A stretch of DNA of 64,000 nt, from assembly GCF_014773435.2 (NCBI RefSeq), contig NZ_JACXAG020000006.1, forward strand, positions 62,001 through 126,000. The letters are read 5' to 3'. This document shows positions 59,616-64,000 of this stretch, one piece after another. Under the pieces are notes generated by a model, which was not told where the DNA came from, did not search any database, and saw nothing but the letters and a program-made list of their open reading frames with translations. Each line of letters begins with the position of its first letter. Position 1 is the first letter of the stretch. Both the position numbers and the translations under genes were made by a program. The stretch comes from Polycladospora coralii. Lineage in GTDB: Bacteria > Bacillota > Bacilli > Thermoactinomycetales > Thermoactinomycetaceae.

Positions 59616-59816
59616 ATGCAAGTGTTAAAAGTGACGGTTTACATCGTTATATTACCACTGATAATGTATATTTTTGATAAATTATTTCGAGAAAATTTGG
59701 GCTTCGGAAAGCCGCCCATAGAGAATCTATTTCACTATTACTTATTCTATGCTCCGATTATAATAGTTGCTTTCATATTATTTTATTACTGGAGTACAAG
59801 AAGGAAAAAAATATGA
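59616..59816 (+). CDS. small membrane protein with two helices
   Basis: 66 aa: VLKVTVYIVILPLIMYIFDK (helix 1), a loop with GFGKPPIENLFHYY, APIIIVAFILFYYW (helix 2) and a basic tail TRRKKI. GGGGG lies 7 nt before ATG. No family recognised. It sits between the secreted-protein copy 1 and the Cyt-like genes. Confidence 0.6.
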   Translation: MQVLKVTVYIVILPLIMYIFDKLFRENLGFGKPPIENLFHYYLFYAPIIIVAFILFYYWSTRRKKI

Positions 59817-60007
59817 AAGGAGTCTGGTGCAAAAATTAGCCCGATCATTCATATCAGAACAATTCTCTTAATAAAGATTTAAGTGTAATGAACCCACACT
59901 ATCACATCACAATTTGTAATCGAGGAGCGTGTTTTCTCTAAAAAAATACATAATCATTACAAAAAAATAATAATGAATTTTTTTATATTTGTTCATAGTT
60001 AGATAGA

Positions 60008-60054
60008 ATAATAAAGGTATGTTTTATGCTGAGCATAAAACATACCTTTATTAT
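60008..60054. repeat. 23-bp perfect inverted repeat
   Basis: Arms 60008-60030 and 60032-60054 around a single G (60031); ends AATAAAGG / CCTTTATT. Probably a bidirectional terminator or cruciform in the 475-bp gene-poor stretch 59817-60292, which is otherwise very AT-rich without a clear gene. Confidence 0.75.
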
Positions 60055-60243
60055 ATTTACTCTTACCATTAAAATGATGGTATATTCAAATAGTCATCCA
60101 TATATAAGTATATAAAATTATAAAAGTTTTTCTTTATATAGTCGATGTATTATTATAATAGAGGGTATTAGGAGTATAAATTAACTTCTAATTTTACTCC
60201 CACCTAAAATGTCAATATATTTAGTAGTCGGTTAAAATTTATT

Positions 60244-60273
60244 GATAGAATGTTTGATCACAAATATTCTATC
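60244..60273 (+). promoter_or_regulatory. palindrome before Cyt-like operon
   Basis: GATAGAATGTTT (60244-60255) and AAATATTCTATC (60262-60273), 11 of 12 pairs, 6-bp centre GATCAC. It ends about 8 nt before the ribosome site of the first Cyt-like gene. Operator or mRNA hairpin. Confidence 0.55.
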
Positions 60274-60292
60274 TAATGAAAGGGAGTGGAAA

Positions 60293-60964
60293 ATGCAGCA
60301 ACTATTCATATTGTTTTTGGCAACAATTACTTTGATGACTTTTAGCAATTCAAATGCGATGACCATCTCAGCAGAATCCAATGTAGTAAAGAAAACAGCT
60401 GATATTTCTCAATTTAAAGAATTTATTTTTGTAAGTAACCACAAGTATGAAGATGCGGAGAAGCTAGTTCAAGATATGGAACAAGCAGCCATTGATTCTC
60501 AAACCAATAAAATCTCACTTGGAAACTTAATTGACTTTTCTAAAGAAAGGGAAGATCTTGCTTTACAAGGAACGATCAACTTGAAGTTTAGTGGCGCAAA
60601 TCAAGTTTCTTCGTTAATTGAACAGATAGCAGACCAAACTTTATTTCATCTGGGATTGCCCTTTACAAATGCGAACAGAGAATTATATCAAGAAAAAATT
60701 TCAAATGCTTTTATTAATCTGAAAGAACAAGAGCACATGGATTGGTTTGATATTCATTCAGACGGAGATTCAAACAGCCCTACGACTTATACCTATAACA
60801 TGGTATTTTTAATCGAACGAGATGCTGTCTTCTTAGCCCTACCTTTAATATTAACTGTTGAGATCGATACAACTGAAGAAAAAGTATTAAATCTAACTAA
60901 AAATGACTTCATTAATTATGAATTAAGACAGCGTGGTTTAAGAATCATGCAGCTAGTCAACTAA
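60293..60964 (+). CDS. secreted Cyt-type cytolysin-like protein A
   Basis: 223 aa with a signal peptide (about 1-20 or 1-27). The C-terminal half fits the Cyt delta-endotoxin (Bac_thur_toxin) fold: ISNAFINLKEQEHMDWFDIH, TTYTYNMVFLIERD, LALPLILTVEID and INYELRQRGLRIMQ. These correspond in order and spacing to VTNTFTNLN, NYTYNVLFAIQ, VPVGFEIKVSA and YNVNIQSLKF of Cyt1A as I remember it. Classical Cyt toxins lack a signal peptide. AAGGGAG is 7 nt before ATG. Pairs with the next gene. It may also be a partner or antagonist subunit. Confidence 0.7.
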   Translation: MQQLFILFLATITLMTFSNSNAMTISAESNVVKKTADISQFKEFIFVSNHKYEDAEKLVQDMEQAAIDSQTNKISLGNLIDFSKEREDLALQGTINLKFSGANQVSSLIEQIADQTLFHLGLPFTNANRELYQEKISNAFINLKEQEHMDWFDIHSDGDSNSPTTYTYNMVFLIERDAVFLALPLILTVEIDTTEEKVLNLTKNDFINYELRQRGLRIMQLVN

Positions 60965-60994
60965 TACGTGCCTATCTAAGGAGGAAATTTATCA

Positions 60995-61705
60995 ATGAAA
61001 AAGCTATTTCTTAGTTCTTTGGTTGTGACGTTAGTTAGTTTATCCGTTCCAATGATGTCTGAAGCAGCAGGCTCAGTGCCTAACAACATCTCATCTCCTG
61101 AAACGTTAAATTCCAGTAATAACATAATGCCTACGATCATTCTAAAAGAAGACGGATCGATTGAATTTAGAGAAGCTTGGCATGTACCTGATCAATTGCT
61201 TGAAGATGCATTTTATATGGCAGATAAATTTACTGATGCCGTGGACAGGGAAACATTAGAGCTTCAATTTGGAGAAGCAATTGATATTGTTAAGGCGGAT
61301 GGAACGTTAGGACTTCTGGGAACCATGAACCAAACCATTAATCAGGATAATGCCGATGTAGATCTTATGTCTGAAAAACTAGTAGAGCTATTGGCAAATT
61401 CATTGTCTGTATCCTTAACTCCAGAACAGCTAGAGGCATACAAGCAAAGCATGAAATCTACATTCTTAAACTTGAGTTTCGTTGACACAGGTTACATGCA
61501 ATGGAAACAATCCTCTGCATCAAATGTAAGTTACCTCTATAACTTATTTTTTGCAGTAGAGAGAGGCGGGAAATTACTAGGTATGCCTGTTGGTCTGACC
61601 ATCTCTGCCAATGCTTCCAAAGTAGAGTACTTAAATAATGCATCATTCACAAATTACAACTACAGTGTGAATGTGAAAGCTATCAAAGTGATGAAATTTA
61701 AATAG
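60995..61705 (+). CDS. secreted Cyt-type cytolysin-like protein B
   Basis: 236 aa with a clear signal peptide (cleavage after SEAA, about 25). Closest of the two to Cyt: EDAFYMADKFTDAVDRETLE, AIDIVKADGTLG, TINQDNADVDLMSEKLVELL, MKSTFLNLSFVDTGYMQW, VSYLYNLFFAVERGGK, GMPVGLTISANASK and NYNYSVNVKAIKVMKF. The order and approximate spacing match the Cyt alpha-beta-alpha core. Cyt proteins insert into membranes and lyse cells. AAGGAGG precedes ATG by 10 nt. It lies 30 nt after protein A, so one operon is likely. Confidence 0.8.
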   Translation: MKKLFLSSLVVTLVSLSVPMMSEAAGSVPNNISSPETLNSSNNIMPTIILKEDGSIEFREAWHVPDQLLEDAFYMADKFTDAVDRETLELQFGEAIDIVKADGTLGLLGTMNQTINQDNADVDLMSEKLVELLANSLSVSLTPEQLEAYKQSMKSTFLNLSFVDTGYMQWKQSSASNVSYLYNLFFAVERGGKLLGMPVGLTISANASKVEYLNNASFTNYNYSVNVKAIKVMKFK

Positions 61706-61785
61706 CAAAAGGACGACCTGTTCAGTATTAAATTCTCTAAATTGTATTGAAATATTAAGTGGTAGATGACCTACTTCTGCAGATA

Positions 61786-62094
61786 TCATGCTAATAGCTT
61801 GTGATGAAAGACAACATGGTCATGAGGAAGTGTATCAAACTTATCCGCCTTTCCAAGCTTATTCATGTAGCACCTTCTCACGTAAAAAGGAGCTTCATGA
61901 CCGAGGTTTGGTTGGGCGGCTTTCGTATGTATCCAAAGATGTGCGGTTACTTTCTGTACCTCTACGGGTATAACAGAACTGACGTGAACGATTGCCTGCT
62001 CTTTTCACATTACAAAAAGTGGGTCGTGTGGTGCTTTTATCGTTGTAGATTGTTGGATCGCGCCATCATTTACTTTGATTAATGTGATAGAGCA
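61786..62094 (-). pseudogene. candidate gene remnant with in-frame stop
   Basis: A minus-strand frame reads protein-like for about 100 codons: ITLIKVNDGAIQQSTTIKAP, HDPLFVM, then a TGA (62005-62007), then KEQAIVHVSSVIPVEVQKVT, GHEAPFYVRRCYMNKLGKAD and HDHVVFHHKLLA before the final stop. It has no start codon or ribosome site. No family recognised. It lies in a 760-bp gap (61706-62470) that otherwise holds no intact gene. Confidence 0.35.
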
Positions 62095-62470
62095 TTAGTA
62101 TTACAATTATTAAGACTATTATAGTAATATCTTACAAATGAAGATGACTAATATGAACTAAACCGAACGACATAAAATTATTGCAAATAAATGGATATTA
62201 GTATCTTCATCAACCATAGTGTATCTTGCCAATTCAGGAGAAAGTAGCGTATCGGTCAAATGGTGGATCGTGGCTTTATGTTGTCAATAATCAGCACGAA
62301 CACCCCAAAAATAAAGCTGTAACACATCGTATTCAAATCGTATTCAGGTGTCTGTTGCTTTTGTGGTTATCTAAAAAATTTAAAATCTACTGTGACCAAA
62401 ATCACATCTAAAAATAGATCTTGTTGCTATACTAAAGCTTGATCGAAAATTTAAAAATGGAGTGATTAAA

Positions 62471-62779
62471 ATGAAAAAATTCTCACTAGCTACGCTAGCA
62501 ATTTTTATGTTTGCATTCGGTCTATTGGCAAACTTCTCGGAGGCATCAGCTGCCCAAATACAGGCTACAAAAACAGTTAAATACTGGAAATTCCAATATC
62601 CTTCATGGCAGGATACACCAAAAACAACTTATTACTACGAATCTTTAAATCTAGGTAGAATTGAATATGCAGGTTATATAGACAGAACATGGTGCCAGAG
62701 CGGCGGTGTAGGTAAGGAAGGCGATGATAATCAGTGGGTATGCTATTATAGAGGAAACGTTGATATTATAATCAATTAA
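62471..62779 (+). CDS. small secreted two-cysteine protein, copy 2
   Basis: 102 aa with signal peptide (MKKFSLATLAIFMFAFGLLA.., cleavage near ASAA, about 28). Mature part: FQYPSWQDTPKTTYYYESLN, GRIEYAGYIDRTWCQSGG and WVCYYRGNVDI. Paralogue of the protein at 58674-58967 on the opposite strand; the two share the YPSWQDTPK core, YAGxI, both Cys and the ribosome-site stretch. GGAG is 8 nt before ATG. Confidence 0.75.
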   Translation: MKKFSLATLAIFMFAFGLLANFSEASAAQIQATKTVKYWKFQYPSWQDTPKTTYYYESLNLGRIEYAGYIDRTWCQSGGVGKEGDDNQWVCYYRGNVDIIIN

Positions 62780-62829
62780 TACAGATAATATCTAAAACTT
62801 AGAAATGACTCCCTAAAGTCACAATGTAG

Positions 62830-62876
62830 AAGGCCTGAATTCGGTATCGAGCCGGACTCAGGCCTTTTAATTTTTT
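62830..62876 (+). terminator. terminator after copy 2
   Basis: AAGGCCTGA / TCAGGCCTT arms followed by TTAATTTTTT. Confidence 0.85.
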
Positions 62877-62891
62877 GTCGCATGATAGGAC

Positions 62892-62941
62892 TGAGACAAT
62901 CATGAGAGGATATTGAGACAATCATGAGACGATGTTGAGAC
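62892..62941. repeat. 22-bp tandem repeat, two and a third copies
   Basis: Units 62892-62913 and 62914-62935 differ at three positions; each begins TGAGACAATCATGAGA. A third partial unit TGAGAC starts at 62936. Lies between a terminator and the phage-like genes. Confidence 0.75.
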
Positions 62942-63005
62942 CATAAAGCCGTATAAACGTGTTATTGTTATTACAAGGACATTTAGGACAAGGATTCAAA
63001 GCGAA

Positions 63006-63053
63006 GGAAAAAGAGATCGGTCAGTTTCTGACCGGTCTCTTTTTCCTATTTTT
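63006..63053 (+). terminator. strong terminator/attenuator upstream of xpf-like gene
   Basis: 18-bp stem (63006-63023 / 63029-63046, one G.T), 5-nt loop, followed by TATTTTTTT. It lies 33 nt before the xpf-like start with no gene to end, so it may end a short RNA or attenuate the phage-like operon. Confidence 0.75.
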
Positions 63054-63085
63054 TTGTCTAATAACAGAAAGAGGGGAATGGTTTT

Positions 63086-63676
63086 TTGGAAACGTTACGA
63101 GACGAATATCAAATATCTCTAAATAAAGTTAAAAAATTGAGGAATCAGATATTAGGCAAAGCAAATTTAAAAGAACAAGATCGCGAAGATTTACGTTTGC
63201 TTAGAAATATGGAGAGTGATTTACAGTGGACCATACAAAGGATGGAATCTAGCTTTGAACCCGTAAATCGTAGAAACATCGCAAGATATGCAGGATATCA
63301 GAGAGAAGTATCGTGGGACAGTTTTTCTAAGAAAAAGCAGAGAGAAATCGAATGGCAAGAAGCTCAGAAAAAGCAACCTACTCAAGCGGAAGAAAATGCG
63401 TTTATTCAGGAGTTATTCGATCAACTTTCTCAGTCAGAATATGAATCATTTGTTGCGGTTAGAGGTGAAGGGCTTAGCTTTGGGCAAGCAGCGTCATTAC
63501 TTCATTGTTCAAAGTCAGCTGTTCAATCTTACGTTAGACGAGCTGAAACAAAGTTAAAAGCATATGTTCGATCGACCGAGGTGCAAAAAGATTGCTACTC
63601 GCACGTTCCAGTTGAACAACTTGCTATACGAAAGCCATCTATATATGAAGGCGCTAATATGTATTTTGATTCATAA
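63086..63676 (+). CDS. phage sigma-70-like positive control factor (Xpf-like)
   Basis: 196 aa. Coiled N-terminus (ETLRDEYQISLNKVKKLRNQ), then a conserved middle YAGYQREVSWDSFSKKKQRE, and a sigma region-4-type HTH (EYESFVAVRGEGLSFGQAAS, then SAVQSYVRRAETKLKAY, about 125-170). This matches the PBSX late-gene activator Xpf type. TTG start with AGGGG 9 nt upstream. Likely switches on the structural genes that follow. Confidence 0.8.
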   Translation: METLRDEYQISLNKVKKLRNQILGKANLKEQDREDLRLLRNMESDLQWTIQRMESSFEPVNRRNIARYAGYQREVSWDSFSKKKQREIEWQEAQKKQPTQAEENAFIQELFDQLSQSEYESFVAVRGEGLSFGQAASLLHCSKSAVQSYVRRAETKLKAYVRSTEVQKDCYSHVPVEQLAIRKPSIYEGANMYFDS

Positions 63677-63700
63677 AAGGAGGTGATTTTTACGAGTAGT

Positions 63701-64000
63701 ATGCTGCTTTCAGTTCATCAACAGATTATAGACTTACTTAAGCGTGACACAAACCTTATGGATAAGATATCGGGTGTTTATGAATATGTGCCAGAAAATC
63801 CGACTTATCCATTCGTGGTAGTTACCGGTGGGAATTCAATTCCTTTGCAGACCACCACATCGCGAGGAGAAACCGCCACCTTAATAATCGAAGCTTATAG
63901 TAGTAAAAGTTATGAAGAACTTAAAAATGTATGGGTTGAAGTAGAGAAGTTACTCATGAATCAAGTGATTACTTTTACCGATTATGGAGAAGTGATGTGT
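63701..64000 (+). CDS. DUF3168 phage tail completion-like protein (3' end outside window)
   Basis: Open to the window end, 100 codons visible. Pattern of DUF3168: short helix SVHQQIIDLLKRDTNLMDKI, GVYEYVPENPTYPFVVVTGG, then beta strands ending TATLIIEAYSSKSYEELKNV. Family members complete or connect phage tails. The strong site GGAGG (63679-63683) is 17 nt before ATG 63701 but 8 nt before an in-frame ACG at 63692, so the true start is uncertain. 24 nt after the xpf-like gene. Confidence 0.75.
   Translation, partial: MLLSVHQQIIDLLKRDTNLMDKISGVYEYVPENPTYPFVVVTGGNSIPLQTTTSRGETATLIIEAYSSKSYEELKNVWVEVEKLLMNQVITFTDYGEVMC

Noticed and set aside
59399..59677. 92-codon frame overlapping the small membrane protein
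   Set aside because: The overlapping frame at 59616 has the proper ribosome site and a better membrane-protein pattern.
59817..59880. 14-codon GTG frame after the small membrane protein
   Set aside because: Too short and spacing from AAAGGAG is suboptimal; no supporting pattern.
62226..62411. 61-codon + frame before secreted protein copy 2
   Set aside because: No good start context and no recognised pattern; could be a relic but evidence is too thin.

Overview
The window is a low-GC, spore-former-type Bacillota chromosome, most likely Bacillales. Supporting signs are strong AAGGAGG-type ribosome sites, TTG/GTG starts, BirA, AhrC and CcpA-type operators, and many Bacillus-type genes (YfhH, Spo0M, YitT, YunC/D/E/F, YfkAB, an AblB/YodP-type acetyltransferase). 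The Thermoactinomycetaceae/Paenibacillaceae side of the order is possible, but I cannot fix the genus. No tRNA, rRNA, CRISPR array or intact insertion sequence was seen.

Layout. 0-13 kb: the end of an Sfp-type phosphopantetheinyl transferase gene, an arylamine N-acetyltransferase-like enzyme, a large DUF2339 membrane protein, a MarR-peroxiredoxin operon, uracil-DNA glycosylase, YitT, a CorC-type CBS protein, a cupin and DUF4397/Pro-Gly surface-like proteins. 13-25 kb: an HTH-TPR regulator, a secreted lipase behind two inverted cre sites, IspH, YfhH, an AblB-like acetyltransferase, speD with a structured leader, and an M32 carboxypeptidase. 25.5-31.3 kb: the biotin operon bioA-D-B-F-H-C under a perfect BirA operator, followed by an MFS transporter and a second BioC-like methyltransferase. 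35.7-43.6 kb (minus strand): the arginine operon argG-H-C-J-B-D-F under an AhrC box that covers its -10. 44.3-47.2 kb: the glyoxylate bypass pair malate synthase and isocitrate lyase. 47-58.5 kb: a yun-like block, RluA synthase, Lrp, cold-shock protein, two tandem paralogous microproteins, an ABC-F ATPase, YfkAB and a secreted SGNH hydrolase.

The last 5.5 kb (58.5-64 kb) is accessory: AT-rich, with long gene-poor stretches and decayed coding sequence. It holds two tandem secreted proteins that I read as Cyt-type (Bacillus thuringiensis cytolytic delta-endotoxin family) cytolysins. These are flanked by two copies of a small secreted two-cysteine protein. At the right edge a PBSX Xpf-like sigma factor is followed directly by a DUF3168 tail-completion gene, which begins a phage or phage-tail-like element. 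This toxin island is the most interesting part of the window.

Family assignments rest on motifs and remembered family sequences, not on searches. Start codons were chosen by ribosome-site spacing.
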